Shown: piece by piece, positions 32,726 through 44,340 of the stretch
Position numbering within the stretch: position 1 is the first letter of the stretch
Layout: every line of letters begins with the position of its first letter
From: Dendrolimus kikuchii
Lineage: Eukaryota; Arthropoda; Insecta; Lepidoptera; Lasiocampidae
NCBI GenBank assembly: GCA_019925095.2
Contig: CM034405.1
Coordinates: 15,401,401 to 15,465,400 of the forward strand
Length of the DNA: 64,000 nt
Reading direction: 5' to 3'
The notes under the pieces: generated by a model
Databases searched by the model: none
The model's input: the letters and a program-made list of their open reading frames with translations, nothing else
Told to the model about the DNA's origin: nothing
Position numbers and translations under genes: made by a program

Positions 32726-32955
32726 GAGTTTGTAACGTTTTCATGTCTTAACTACGTAACAGATCATCACGAAATTTTGCATACACGTTGTCAAGAGTAT
32801 GGAATAGCAAACTTTTTTCCGAATGAAAGGTACCATGGTACCTTTCATCCAGAAAAAAGCACTTTACTCCTGAGGGATGGACAAAAAGATGGCGCTCTAA
32901 CCGCATACTATTGGCACTACCGTGGCAATTCATTAACAAACACATCAGCATGGTA
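32706..32955 (+). mobile_element. Helitron-like 5' fragment
   Basis: 'aatattataaacgcaaacatgagtttgtaacg' followed by 'aacagatcatcacgaaattttgcatacacgttgtc' is a common lepidopteran Helitron-like opening. It abuts the preceding pseudogene and contains the palindrome at 32823-32848. Confidence 0.45.
32823..32848. repeat. 26-bp perfect palindrome
   Basis: Perfect self-complementary sequence centred on CCATGG (arms ATGAAAGGTACCA / TGGTACCTTTCAT), no spacer. Confidence 0.95.
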
Positions 32956-32998
32956 ACAACTATGACAGCAACAATTTTAATATGTTGCTTTCATGGCT

Positions 32999-33203
32999 AG
33001 TACTAAGACAAAACCACCCACAGCCAGGTGATAGGGCATTTACCCGACTAGATGGCTACCCGCTCTAGTCTAGAGTATGCCGCCATTATAACTTTAAGTT
33101 GTATTCCGGTATCAGCGGCTAGGTTCCAGTTTAGCAGCACATTGGCGGTAGCCACTTTCCATCTCAGTTGGGCCGTCAGCCTGTCTGCTTTCATTCCTAT
33201 AAT
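32999..33203 (+). mobile_element. family A SINE-like copy, truncated both ends
   Basis: Starts at 'gacaaaaccacccacagccagg' and ends 'gggccgtcagcctgtctgct' without a clean poly-A. Two internal deletions. Old copy. Confidence 0.8.
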
Positions 33204-33204
33204 G

Positions 33205-33890
33205 GCTTACAAACAATTATTTATGCTTAAAATAAATAATCTACCTACTTATTAGTACTGGTTGCCAATTGAATGAAAAAACATCCTAATAGATAATAAT
33301 GAACCCGGGAAATTGAATGTGCAATTTCCTTTTGGTCGCAAAAGAAAAGCTATCGTGGCAAACGCAAACCAAAATCGCTGTGGAAATTGATTACAATCTG
33401 ACTTAGCATTTAATCTTTTCTGTTTTTATCTTTTTATGGGAAGATTTTATGTACTTAATCTTTTCATACAAATTAAATCTTAAATATAATTAGATTATAT
33501 ATTACTTTGTCTTTTAATAGTACTTTGTCTTTTAATACATTTCTTCTACAGCTATAAGGAACTTTATTAGCCTTATTTTTTTAGTTTTTAAAGATAACAT
33601 TAAAAACATAATTTTATTACAAACTAGGATATACCTTCGTCCAGGCTTAATTTGAAATTACTTCAAGATTCCCGGGACACAAAGTACAGCAGCTTTAAAA
33701 AAGAATGTAAGCTATGTTCGAAAGGACAAACTGTTTGTTGTTCCTACAAAGAACACAATATTTTCTTTAAATTATATGTATGTGACAGTTATTCAATGAA
33801 TGATTCTATTCTATATTTTAAGTGAAAACTGTGTCGGAATAAGCTAATTTTTAAGCACCCGGACAACTATAAATCGCTCCCGGGAAATTT
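33205..33890. other. nothing recognised
   Basis: AT-rich; no feature supported. Confidence 0.4.
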
Positions 33891-33899
33891 CCCGCGGAA

Positions 33900-34020
33900 G
33901 ACCCGGGATAAAAAATCAATCTGTGATCGGCTCCAGAGTGGTCCGTTGTATATTACCCATAACACAATCGTTAGGAATATATAGTGTGCGTGTTTGTCTG
34001 CTGATTACTATATACTACAC
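33900..34020 (+). mobile_element. SINE body fragment (pair with 36.7 kb)
   Basis: 'gatcggctccagagtggtccgttgtatattacccataacacaatcg' aligns with 'gatcagtcctagagtaatccgtagcatgttatctataacacaagc' at 36794-36838, followed in both by 'tgtttgtctgctgattac'-like sequence. No tRNA-like head here. Confidence 0.6.
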
Positions 34021-34089
34021 ATTTTATTACATATAAAAATGACTATCGATTAGTGAAAAATGACATTGATATTCGTTTTTTTTAATCTG

Positions 34090-34371
34090 GCCATTTTAAA
34101 TTTTTCCCAGAAAAAATTCCGCTATATTTCTAGGATAACAATTAGCGCAAATTTTATGTCTAAAAATTTGCTGTCGATCAGCTAAAACCGCATCGAAATC
34201 GGCCCAGTAGTTTTTACGTAAATCCCAAACAAAGAGGCAAACCGACAAAAAATCTAAAAAAGTGCATCGTGTTCTCCTTCGCTTACATAGCGCATTTCAG
34301 TTGTTTTTATAACGGCTTCAATTTACAGACACGGCATTTTTAGAATTTTATAATATTATAGATGTTTAGTA
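34090..34371 (-). mobile_element. Helitron-like 5' fragment
   Basis: Minus strand begins 'catctataatattataaaattc' and continues to 'aaaactactgggccgatttcgatgcgg' and 'tttctgggaaaaa'. No CTAG end nearby. Confidence 0.5.
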
Positions 34372-35153
34372 CTTAGTTTAGAAAAATTCAACTTAAAACA
34401 TACGTTTAGAACAAAGTTAAAAATGAATTTGAGATTTTCAATTTTTTACTGATATTTACTTAAACAAAGTTTTAAATAAGAAAATGTTAAAATCAATAAA
34501 ATTGAAGAAGGGAAAATAGATCCAGACTGTGGTTTGGACGGAACGCTCCCATAAAACTGGATACGTTAACTCGTTGGATAAGCAACATTAATTTGTTACC
34601 CGAAACACACATCAGCCAAATATATGGTTGCGTAAGAAATCTAGCAAAATTTTGGGCATGACTCGATGAACCATACGTACTTCAAACCATAGTCCCAAAG
34701 TCTTGACTCCAAAAGCCATATAAAACATATTTTAGTTTCTGTGTAAGTATAGCTTAACAATATTCAAAACACGTATAGTTAATGAACAGGCACACGCCCA
34801 GAGGGATTCTAATGAGATCGGAGGATTGTTTCAATTTGCTGAGCTGCCAGCTGAGACCGCTTTTTGTGCAATCCAGACCTCGTTGGCAAACGGATACAAA
34901 CATTTCTTTTTGCACAGCGTATTTTTTGTACAAGAAGTTTAATAATGACTTGTATATATTTCGTTCTATTAGTAAAAAAGTCGTGGAAGCTTCATAGTCA
35001 AGATACTCAACTAACGTTTTAAAGACGTGTGTTAAAATGATAAACAAAACGAAAGCATGCATCGCCATTACCACGTTCTGAAAGTGAAAGAAAACATCGT
35101 GAGGAAGTCGAGGTTACCGATGGGTGAAACTCACCAATCTGTTTTTGTAAGAA
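34372..35153. other. nothing recognised
   Basis: Frames at 34754-35074 (-) and 34782-34997 (+) overlap each other and have no recognisable content. Confidence 0.4.
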
Positions 35154-35162
35154 TACTAACTT

Positions 35163-35395
35163 GTGGATGGATGTAGAAGTCGTGGAAGGCTAGGACACAC
35201 CTTCCATGATCAAATTGATCGTGTACTAGCAGAAGATGATGTCAGGAGCCTTAAGAACAGACGAGCGTGCATGACAAGAGTTATGAATGTCAAAGAAGCA
35301 AGTGAGGTGTGTAAGAATAAGCCTGAATGGCGCTCTGTTGTTCGTGCCTACCCCGCAAGGGAACTGGCGTGAAGTTATGTATGTATGTATGTATG
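35163..35395 (+). mobile_element. family B (RTE-like) 3' fragment
   Basis: Starts inside the ORF at '..tggatggatgtagaagtcgtgg' and runs to the stop and (TATG)n. Flanked by TACTAACTT at 35154-35162 and 35396-35404. Confidence 0.9.
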
Positions 35396-35404
35396 TACTA
35401 ACTT

Positions 35405-36360
35405 ATCCGTTAAATTGCCAGACCGTAGTAGCCGTTGTTAAACATAAAATTAACGCAGCGCATAAAATTATCCATTTCTAATTTATTGATTTGCAAGATA
35501 CATGGAGAGAAGGCATACCAATTACTTTTTTTTTAATTATGACTAAAATTATTACATTAAGCAACTACATACATATAAGGTACCTGAGTTGAATATGGCC
35601 ACCTTAAGGTTCCATTTAACTTTTTTCACAGTGTTTAAAATAATAGGAGAAATTAGGCATTTATCAATAACTATTCTTTTTTCATAGGTACTACATGAAA
35701 AAAAAGAACTAGAAAATACATATGACGTCAAGAGAATTCAACGTTTTTAAAACAATGGGAAAATGGTCATATATCCGACAGAATAGGTAAATATACCTAT
35801 ATAATGCCTTAGGCAGCTAGATATTTTTTTAATTAATTTTTGATATTGACAACATTTACCATTTTGGGCAACACCAGAAGTCAACAGATAGACTTGACAG
35901 CTGTCGACAAGTGTCGCGATATAAAGCAATATTTATTGAATTTGTAACATAAAAATATCATGTAAACAAATTGGAATACAATGTAATCACTGATAAATCG
36001 AGTGTTTAATGGTTTTTTGCATCACCTCATCATTTGAAAAAGTAAAAGAGCCCTGAGCAACTATGCGCCGTATCGACATTATGAGGTTCCAAAGCTATAT
36101 TTAGTTCATGAATAAATGCAGTCTCTTTTTAATTACTACCAAAAAAAAAGCTTGTAGATTTTATTAATAGTTTTATTAAGAGATAGGACAAGTTTTAAAC
36201 TTTGTAATCCAACAATATACATCACACTAGATAATAACCTTTCTTTCATTTGGTAAAATAAACATTAACCACTGCTTTGTTACCAACAGATACTGACGTT
36301 ATATGTAGGTACTGTCATTGAATAAAACAATAGGTACTGGTTCAAACCAGCTCCAGGACT
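35405..36360. other. nothing recognised
   Basis: AT-rich; no feature supported. Confidence 0.4.
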
Positions 36361-36658
36361 ATTTTTTTATTGCATGAACTCAGCAGAAGGCCCACCTGAT
36401 GGAAAGCGGTTACTATCGCCTGTGGACACTTGTAACATCAAAGGTGCTACGAATGCGCTGCTGCTCTCTAAAGGGAGACTGGAACCCGGCCACTAATGCC
36501 GGAACATAACTCAAGGTTGTTATGGCGGCATACTCTAGACCAGGGGTTGCAGCCATCCAGTCGGGAAAATACCCTACCACCCGGCTGTGGGTTGCTTTGT
36601 CGCCTCTTACGACAAGCCACCCAGCAGCAGGAAATTGTATTCTGTGTCCGTTCCTGCA
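36361..36658 (-). mobile_element. family A SINE-like copy, nearly full length
   Basis: Poly-T at the left, 'gtgtccgttcctgc' at the right; the last bases CACG of the 5' end are replaced. Otherwise close to consensus. Confidence 0.9.
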
Positions 36659-36682
36659 AAACTATAACTATTGAGTGGTTTA

Positions 36683-36900
36683 AGACTTTGTCGGTTTAGC
36701 TTACTGGAACGCAGAGGATCCGAGTTCGTTTCCTGGCATGGAAAATTTCGTAAACAAAATTTCCGTTATTTATTATGGTTTTGGTGTCTAGGATCAGTCC
36801 TAGAGTAATCCGTAGCATGTTATCTATAACACAAGCATAACTTGCTCATTTTGAAGATGTACATATGTTTCTTTGCCTGCCGATTATTAAGTTTATAGGT
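36683..36900 (+). mobile_element. tRNA-derived SINE
   Basis: Head: 'gtcggtttagcttactggaacgcagaggatccGAGTTCGTTTCCtgg' with box A-like GTTTAGCTTACTGG and box B-like sequences. Body shared with 33900-34020. Abuts the family A copy on its left. Confidence 0.55.
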
Positions 36901-36904
36901 ATAT

Positions 36905-38925
36905 TGCAATAACAATGGTAATGTGGGGGTAGTCACCCACAGTAAGAAATAACTTTTTTTTTCTACAATAACGTTTCCTTTAAATAGACCAAAACTAGCA
37001 TAGGAACTATTTAAAAACAGCTAGCTTTTTAAAGCGAACCATTCAGATAAAAGCCGTAAATTAAATTATCCTGAAATGAGGATCCATCATAATCGAATAG
37101 GAAATAATGTGGAAACGAATCAAGTCGCACGTCTATCGGCTATTTCAGTAGAATCGAATATTTAATCTTATGAAATTATTCATACTCGGATGGACATCGT
37201 CTGCTGGATACGATATCTCTAAATTTGGATTGGAAGGATTGGACTCGTCACAGAGACAATGGACGTGCTATAGATAATAATAATACGTTACATTTAAAAT
37301 TAATTGGGTAAGTGCTTGGCACTCACGCACAAAGAAAACTGTTTTTGTCGTTTGGTTACTAAAACATTTAAAACTAAAATACCTAATATCTCAGATATAA
37401 CTTAAGGATATTTATTGTTCAAACCACTTTTGAGGTTTTTAAAATTTTACGATCTTTTACAATTCATAGTCTTATCTAAAAGTTAATGCCGAGACAAATT
37501 TTGACTTTGAAGTCTACCTTTGAGGTATATCTTGACATATATTGAATTAAATAAAAATTCATCACGAACCATGCAACACTACTTTGCACAGTCACGGTTT
37601 GAAAAGGTCTGTCACCATAAATTCGACTTTTGCATCCACGAGTACTGAAGAAGCAGTACTGCCAATATTTTAATAAATGTTACGTGAAAAGAGAAAATTG
37701 CAATGTTGACAATGACAGACGATATAGACACTGAAACTAACAATAGTTTTAACCATCAGAACAAAGAGGATATAATCATTACGCTCATCATAAATATTAA
37801 AACCAATAAAAAGGTCATCTCTAAACTATCTTCTTAGACAAAATATAAAATTAAACAACTTTGATCTAAGTAATTTTAAACTTCATTATCCAACAGTTAA
37901 ACATAATTTTCTGTGGAAAAGTCTGTTCTGTGACTTAGTTTGAAAAGGAAAAATGTGCTCTTGGAAGGTTAAATGAATCAATTGAAAAACTGGTAAACCT
38001 TTTCATACCACGACTATACAATGAAAAAAATGTCAATGATCAGTATGACGACCACCGTTGGTTTTTACTTGTTTGGGTGTTTTTCTACATCGTTAGATAC
38101 ATCTTTTCAAATTAACTCTTACATAAAGACAGATGGACATGATAAAAACATTTTCGGCAAAATTATCACGGTGCCCGATTATTAAAATAAATTAATGAAA
38201 ACATAACAGACTCATAATTTTAAATGCTTAACCCAAGTCTTGCATTGGAGATAAAACAAGTAAATGAATGTGCAGTGTGCATAATCCGCCAGCTCTTGTT
38301 TACAGAGTCTTTGCACCGCGCTATTATTTCAAGGATTAACTCATTACGAAAGTGGTTGTAATCTTATTAGGGTTTATTTATATAAGTATGATTTTATTAT
38401 ACCGTTTCATAAATAAGCAAAGTAGGTAATCAATGTTGCCATCATCTAGTAGGTATAAAAGATCTCACCAGTGGGATTTGCTTGACTTTATCGTTGGCTT
38501 TTAAGACCAATAGGTCATCGAGTCCAGGCCAGGAGTATCTTTAAAGAGCTTTCAGAATGTCCGATTGTCAGTCAGGTCATCAAAGGGCTGGTGATTATTT
38601 TAGACAATAAAACAGTACGATGAACCTACGAAGTAATGTAGCCAACCAACCTTTTGGGCACCTTACCTTCAGAATAAAGTTACATAAACATGCAGAACTG
38701 CACTTATGGTCTTGAAGGTAGGTAAGGTAGAAATCTACAATATTTTATTATAATGTTATCTTTAAATCCTCTGTAAGTTTATAAATGTGTCTGAATTTAT
38801 ATATCTATTAAATTTATAAATTAATTTAAGGAAATGTTCACTCGTATCTTATTTTCTATTTTATCTTAGATCTTGAGATAAATTCTTAACTAATCAGAGG
38901 ATTAATTAAGAATTTCCTTTAATTT
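36905..38925. other. 2 kb without recognised features
   Basis: AT-rich, single-copy-looking. No frame, foldback or repeat that I can support. Confidence 0.45.
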
Positions 38926-38930
38926 AGGTT

Positions 38931-39045
38931 GCCTGGAAGAGATCGCTTTTAGCGATAAGGCCGCCTATTGTTTTACCAAAGGAGCATTGTAAATATGCAT
39001 TTTTGTAATTATTTTTTTTATGAGCAATAAAGTATTATTTATCTA
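38931..39045 (+). mobile_element. Jockey/CR1-type LINE 3' tail
   Basis: 'ggttgcctggaagagatcgcttttagcgataaggccgcctattg' followed by 'gagcaataaagtatt'. No coding remnant upstream. Confidence 0.8.
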
Positions 39046-39111
39046 ATTAACAATTAGTTCGGTTTTATTTAATTGAATTTTCTTTATAGTGTATCAAAAG
39101 TAATCAGTTAT

Positions 39112-39421
39112 CCGTGCAGGAACGGAGAAAGAATACAATTTCCTGCAGCCGGGCGGTCTGTCGTAAGAGGCGATAAAACATCCCACAGCCAGGTAGTAGG
39201 GCATTGCCCGACTGGATGGCTACCACCCCTGGTCTAGAGTATGCCGCCATAACAACCTTGTGTTGTGTTCCGGCATTAGTGACCAGGTTCCAGTCTCCCT
39301 TAAGAGAGCAGCAGCGCATTTGTAGCACCTTTGGTGTTGCAAATGTCTATAGGCGATGGTAACCGCTTTTCATCAAGTGGGCCGTCTGCCTGTCTGCTGA
39401 ACGCCTGCAATAAAAAAAAAA
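39112..39421 (+). mobile_element. family A SINE-like copy, best preserved
   Basis: Complete from CCGTGCAGGAACGG to an uninterrupted A run. Hairpin partners are intact: GCAGGAA/TTTCCTGC, CCAGGTAGTAG/CTACCACCCCTGG and TTTGTAGCACC/GGTGTTGCAAA. A good reference copy for the family. Confidence 0.92.
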
Positions 39422-39990
39422 CAATGCAAAGAAAGAGTTTATATTCAAATATTAATTTATTTTAAGTTATTTATTTATCTTAAATTAACTCGAGCCAAAT
39501 TTCGATAATATTTATTTTCAATGCTATTTTCCAAAAACCTCAGTGTTCTGTCAATTTTCTTCAGAAAGCAATTTAAAAGTCAATGCGATATTTGCCATTA
39601 TTTCAAGGATAGCTGTAGAATATTATATATTTTAATTTAAGTAAATGAAATTTCACCAAACTAAAGCCTCGTGCACCTCGTCTTTGTTTAATTCAGGTTT
39701 AATTCAGAGAGCGTCAGTTATTCAAGTAGTCCAATGTAGTGCAGTCGCAGACGAATCACAATTCACATTTAGGAAGCTCTGTTTAGCCGTGACAGAGGTG
39801 CCTCTCGCCTCTGGCCCCTCGCTAATGTTGTGCTGTCTGTATCAGCGAAGAGCTGTTAACGTTTAGATAGCTCATCTTCAGTGTAAAATATATCACTGCA
39901 CGGTTTATTTATCTAACCAGTGTAATGTATTTGAGAATATTCAAGTTTTAGAATAATCTTGAAGAAAATAAACAGCAAGTAAAAGCAGAA
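39422..39990. other. no gene confirmed
   Basis: A 73-codon plus frame (39645-39866) lies on a GC-richer patch (39660-39865). No domain recognised. Confidence 0.3.
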
Positions 39991-39997
39991 TCCATAT

Positions 39998-40221
39998 TGT
40001 TACGTCACGTACATGAAATAATTTATATCTACATAATTAGCAAAATTAAAACTGAGTAGTCCATGTACGTGCCAAAATCTGTCAATATAGACAAAATATA
40101 TATCTTCGGAGATGCATCTTCATAAGTTTGCCTATTTTCTATAGGTGTTAACAGATATTGGCACGTATATAATAAATTGTTTCCTGTACGTAATAAATTA
40201 TTCCATGTACGTGACGTAACA
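39998..40221. mobile_element. 224-bp MITE with 29-bp terminal inverted repeats
   Basis: Both ends read TGTTACGTCACGTACATG then, after one mismatch, AATAATTTAT. Flanked by CATAT on both sides (39993-39997 and 40222-40226), a likely 5-bp target duplication. A second inner inverted pair (gtacgtgccaa / ttggcacgta) is present. Low divergence of the arms suggests recent activity. Confidence 0.85.
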
Positions 40222-40226
40222 CATAT

Positions 40227-41440
40227 AATCCTCAGACCCAGCTTCAATAATAGATAATCTATGTTTAGCGTAATAATTCAGCCGTTCTTAGATGTGTTTC
40301 TGATTTCGTGAACATAATTACGGGCGAATAACATTTTAATGAAGAACAATTTACGATAAAATATTTTTTTATTTCTTTATTCATGAGTGATTCAAGATTT
40401 AGCTAAATTCATATCACTGCAATTCTACTAAAATTCATATCACTACAATATTTACAGTAAACTCAACAAGCGCAAATGCATTCTTAGAGCGGCCGGCATT
40501 TATAAATTTTTGAGTGAGGCTAAACATATAATTACTGTTGAAGTCACTTAAGGGGCAGGTATTTATAGTAATTGTTTTTAATTACGAAAACAATTTCTTC
40601 AGGTACACCAGGGTTATTATCAAATGTAACTCTCAAAAGGAATCGTTGTTTATTTTAAATGTATTAAATTATAATTAAGGCAATAGTAATAAGCGAATCT
40701 AATTTCATATTGAAATTCGTAGGCATAAAGATTTTTTTATGAATCGAACAACCCCTTTGCCCTTTTTCTTTTTTTAAATATTTCAAATGAAAGGAATTAA
40801 GTTTCTAATTAGAATAACCAGTACAGCTTCATTCCATTCGGATTCCTACTGGACATCTTTTACTATATTACATCGTGTTTGAAAGAATTCACTATCAGAA
40901 AAGCCGCCACTTTTAGATAACAAGCGTTGTATTTTTTTTTTACAAAAATATATTGTACTTAAAATATAGATTATATAATATTTGGCCAAAGTGAATGTGT
41001 TTTCACTAAATTAGCATTTTAGGTTCTTTTTTCCATATCTATCTTCTTGGTATCACAATGTTCGTTTCCAATTAAATGGTTTTGCCAATTATGTAATCTA
41101 TTCTGATTACAATACTTATACTGTATTGTTAAATATTAAATGATTATAGTTTTATGAGACCTGTTATGAACAGATTAGTAATGAAATGTTATAAGTGCCG
41201 CCTCTAAATATGCTTATGGCTTTTCGAGCCAAGCTTTTAGACTTGCACAGCGAGCTTCTAAACTTTAAGCTCCACTCATATATAATTCTAAAGCAAGCTT
41301 TTGTTCCGTGGGGAAATAGCCGAGAGTTTCATATAAATAATTTATCCATCCACCTCCAATTAACCGTTGAATGGGTTAAATACGGATATGCCGGCGACAT
41401 TATTTAATTTAGTTATAAGAAATTAATTTTCTTTATAATT
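40227..41440. other. nothing recognised
   Basis: AT-rich, with no supported feature. A 70-codon frame (41195-41407, +) has no recognisable content. Confidence 0.4.
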
Positions 41441-41468
41441 TATGGGCTGGGGTACCCGCTTAGCAGGT

Positions 41469-41925
41469 TGACCCCTTCGACTCTATCCAGCGTCGCGCGT
41501 TCGTATCGTCGACGATCCCATACTAACAGGCGGTCTAGATCCGCTTAGCCTTCGGAGAGACCTTGCGTCCCTCTGCGTTTTTTACCCCCTGTACAACGGG
41601 GAATGCCGAGGAATTGTTCGTTCTGGTGCCAACGCCTCACTTTTAGAACCGCACCGGTCGCCAGCGACGGGATGTTCACCCCCATTTCCTTAAGCTCCCA
41701 CGATAAACTACGCAACGATTCTCTAGAACATTTATTCTGGAGGGAACTTCCCACCGCGGTTTTCCGGGGGGGGGGGGAGGGTTTAAAAACGGCGTTATAA
41801 AATTTCTTAAAGGTCGGTAACGTGTTAGCGTCACTTTTGGTGTTGCAAACGTCCATAGGCGACGATAACCACTTTCCATCAGGTGGGCCGTCTGCTGTTT
41901 GCCTGCTTCAGACAATAAAATAACA
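41469..41925 (+). pseudogene. CR1/Zenon-like LINE, reverse transcriptase C-terminus and 3' end
   Basis: Broken translation over three frames: VDPFDSIQRRAF, then PLSLRRDLASLCVFYPL-like, NAEELFVLVPTPHF, RFSR.F and FKNGVIKFLKGR, then VANVHRRR. This is the order seen at the C-terminus of lepidopteran CR1/Zenon pol (QRRA...SLRRD.ASLC.FYR...EELF.LVP...RFSRNFLPR...LWN.LP...FK..V..FLKGR). At least three frameshifts. The 3' end 'gtgttgcaaacgtccataggcgac...catcaggtgggccgtctg' equals the family A tail. Confidence 0.75.
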
Positions 41926-42370
41926 GTAATTTGGGACTGTTACATTATATTAGAAATGTCCTCGACATCAATGCAGGACCTTGTAACTACATTTATTAGT
42001 AACTTTATTTTTTCGTCAAAATTGTTACATTTTACGCGTAAGTATACCTATACCTATTACATTTTAGACAAAACAAACTAATGTCACCAAAAAATATATA
42101 ATTGTTACAAGGTCAAGGTAACATAAGGCCGATTATATCTGTCTTATTAGATTACAAAGAATTACTTAGTAATCCAGTTACACTGTGACCACAGCATTAG
42201 GAGGAAGCATATGGACTTATGTTCGAAGGGCAAAATATTAGGGCGCGCCATGATGGCAGTGTGAGAAAAATGTTGTAAATAATCGATTATTAGAAATCTT
42301 CTCATATCGATTTTTTCGATTATTACAAGGTTTATAGAGCGTAGCTTTATTACTTATGTAGGTATATTGA
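41926..42370. other. nothing recognised
   Basis: AT-rich; no feature supported. Confidence 0.4.
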
Positions 42371-42372
42371 CT

Positions 42373-42478
42373 ATGGGCCGGTTTCTAGCTTACTACTATT
42401 ATTTCTCTTGCCTTACCATCGGTTGAATCCCGTTCTTATATCTTAAGAATTGGTAAAATCTAGGAACAGGCCATATGT
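42373..42478. mobile_element. small foldback MITE (family E)
   Basis: Left end TGGGCCGGTTTCTAGCTTAC pairs with right-end complement ATGGCCTGTTCCTAGATTTTACC. The middle 'ttgccttaccatcggttgaat' matches 60088-60109 in the larger relative. Confidence 0.65.
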
Positions 42479-42479
42479 C

Positions 42480-43496
42480 TTATTATGTATTATATTTTTC
42501 CAAAATAATGTTCACAGATGACATAGACAATGTCAGTAGACGCATATAAAAAATTTAAGTGGACAAAGTTATTGTACTTAGCCCACTTTGATGTCCGCAT
42601 TAGTGTCTTCAAACGTGTTTTTTTTATTTTGTAGTAGGTTTTTTTATACTGATAGTTTCGCATATTTTAATCACATAAGATTAAATCAAAACGCTATACT
42701 TGAACCAAAAATTAAACGGTGCTATTGGTATGAAGAGGGAAAGAGAAGGAAAGTAAAAATTTGGTATCGTGGTATTTTAATAATTAATATTTATAATGTT
42801 GTTTTGTTTCTGAAATCATACTGCTTTGCAGGGTTACACATTATAAAAACCTACCAAGCGAAATAACTGCTTAGTATAAGCATAATCCATCCTAAAACTA
42901 TCCGATACCTTGGAGTAACTTTTGCTCGGAGAGTAAAGTCGAATTAGTATACTGCAACTTTACTTCCTGTTTGTTAATACTGAAATTGGTTAATACTGAC
43001 ATAATACTAGAAGTAAAGTAAGTCTAGCTTTAATCTACGTTTATTAATAAGACGGTTAGTATATAGCAATCTACTTCTAGAAGATAAATAGCATTTTGAA
43101 AATTCTCTTAATATTCTAAGGTTTGTTAACACGAAGCCTATTGAGCCCCGTAACGTTTGAAAACTAAAATCCTTTTTTGGCTTATATATAAAATATTTTG
43201 GATTTTTGTTTTGTGTTGTGCGGTACTAGCTCAAGGTATACCCGTATAAACGTAGTAGGTATACCATGAAACTCTGGATCAATAGCCATCTTAGATATAT
43301 ATTCGTGTTTTTTCTACACTGCGCCAAATTAATATTACGCTCTTCGTACTACAAGGAAGTCTATAGTTTTCTTAGCCACACCACAATTGAGACACGTTCG
43401 TGGCGACATAGGCCCGTAATCACCTTACAAGTTATTTAGTAGTCTGTAATCGACTTTTCCCCCACACTATTAGGGCTAATTGAAATTTGTGGCGAC
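42480..43496. other. nothing recognised
   Basis: A 92-codon frame (42588-42866, +) has no recognisable content. The rest is AT-rich. Confidence 0.35.
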
Positions 43497-43507
43497 TGTA
43501 AAGTTAC

Positions 43508-43809
43508 GTAAGGTAAGGTAAGGAAAGGAATGCTCCGGTGGTTCGGGCATGTGGAAAGAATGCATGATGAAAGAATGACTAAACAGATATACAATGCAAA
43601 AGTGGATGGATGCAGAAGTCGTGGAAGGCCACGACACACCTTCCATGGTCAAATTGATCGTGTACTAGCAGAAGGTGATGTCAGGAGCCTTAAGAACAAA
43701 CGAGCGTGCATGACAAGAGTTATGAATGTCAAAGAAGCAAGTGAGGTGAGGTGTTGTTCGTGCCTACCCCGCAAGGGAACTGGCGTGAAGTTATGTATGT
43801 ATGTATGTA
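43508..43809 (+). mobile_element. family B (RTE-like) 3' fragment
   Basis: Starts in the ORF just before MLRWFGHVERMHDERM and runs to the (TATG)n end. Flanked by TGTAAAGTTAC at 43497-43507 and 43810-43820. Relative to other copies ~38 bp near the 3' end (43745-43757) are missing, shifting the last codons out of frame. Confidence 0.9.
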
Positions 43810-43820
43810 TGTAAAGTTAC

Positions 43821-44150
43821 AAATCGAACTAATTGAACCCATCTTTTGAAGTTGCCTTCTAATTGATTCCATGTCCTGAATAAACATTTGAAAAAAGAAC
43901 AAAAATTCAACTGTACCGAAGACTCTCAAGCGAAACACGAGGATTGAATCAATTTAAAATTCGAACAGAAATCTCATCTCGTAGGGTGCAACCCTAATTA
44001 TGCCAGCGGAAGGACCGCGTACAAAAGAGGTAAACTTACCCATTACAATCGCAAAAAAGACAACAAACAATTATCTACTTTATTTATATTAGAATTGAGG
44101 TTAATTTGTTCAAGTGGCGTATTCGTGTGCAAATATAAATTTGTCGAAGT
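43821..44150. other. nothing recognised
   Basis: No feature supported. Confidence 0.4.
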
Positions 44151-44340
44151 GTAATCGTCTGTTGCGGGCAGGCGCGGGAAAGGGCGGGAACGAAGCACCC
44201 AAAATGGCGGCGTAAGATTTTGTTCGCGCCAACATTAATTAATACGAATTAAATCTTCGTTATTTATAGCCTGAGTGCGGACCATGTGCTGTTTGTGATT
44301 TATCGTTTTTGCTTTATTAAATTCGTATTAGGCTACGACA
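44150..44340. promoter_or_regulatory. candidate conserved non-coding island
   Basis: GC-richer 'ggcaggcgcgggaaagggcggg' then 'aaaatggcggcgtaag' (YY1/Pho-like), 'aacattaattaatacgaattaaat' and 'ttatttatagcc'. No repeat or frame. Inferred. Confidence 0.3.

Noticed and set aside
34754..35074. 106-codon minus-strand frame
   Set aside because: A competing 71-codon frame on the other strand overlaps it; no domain or splice context supports either.
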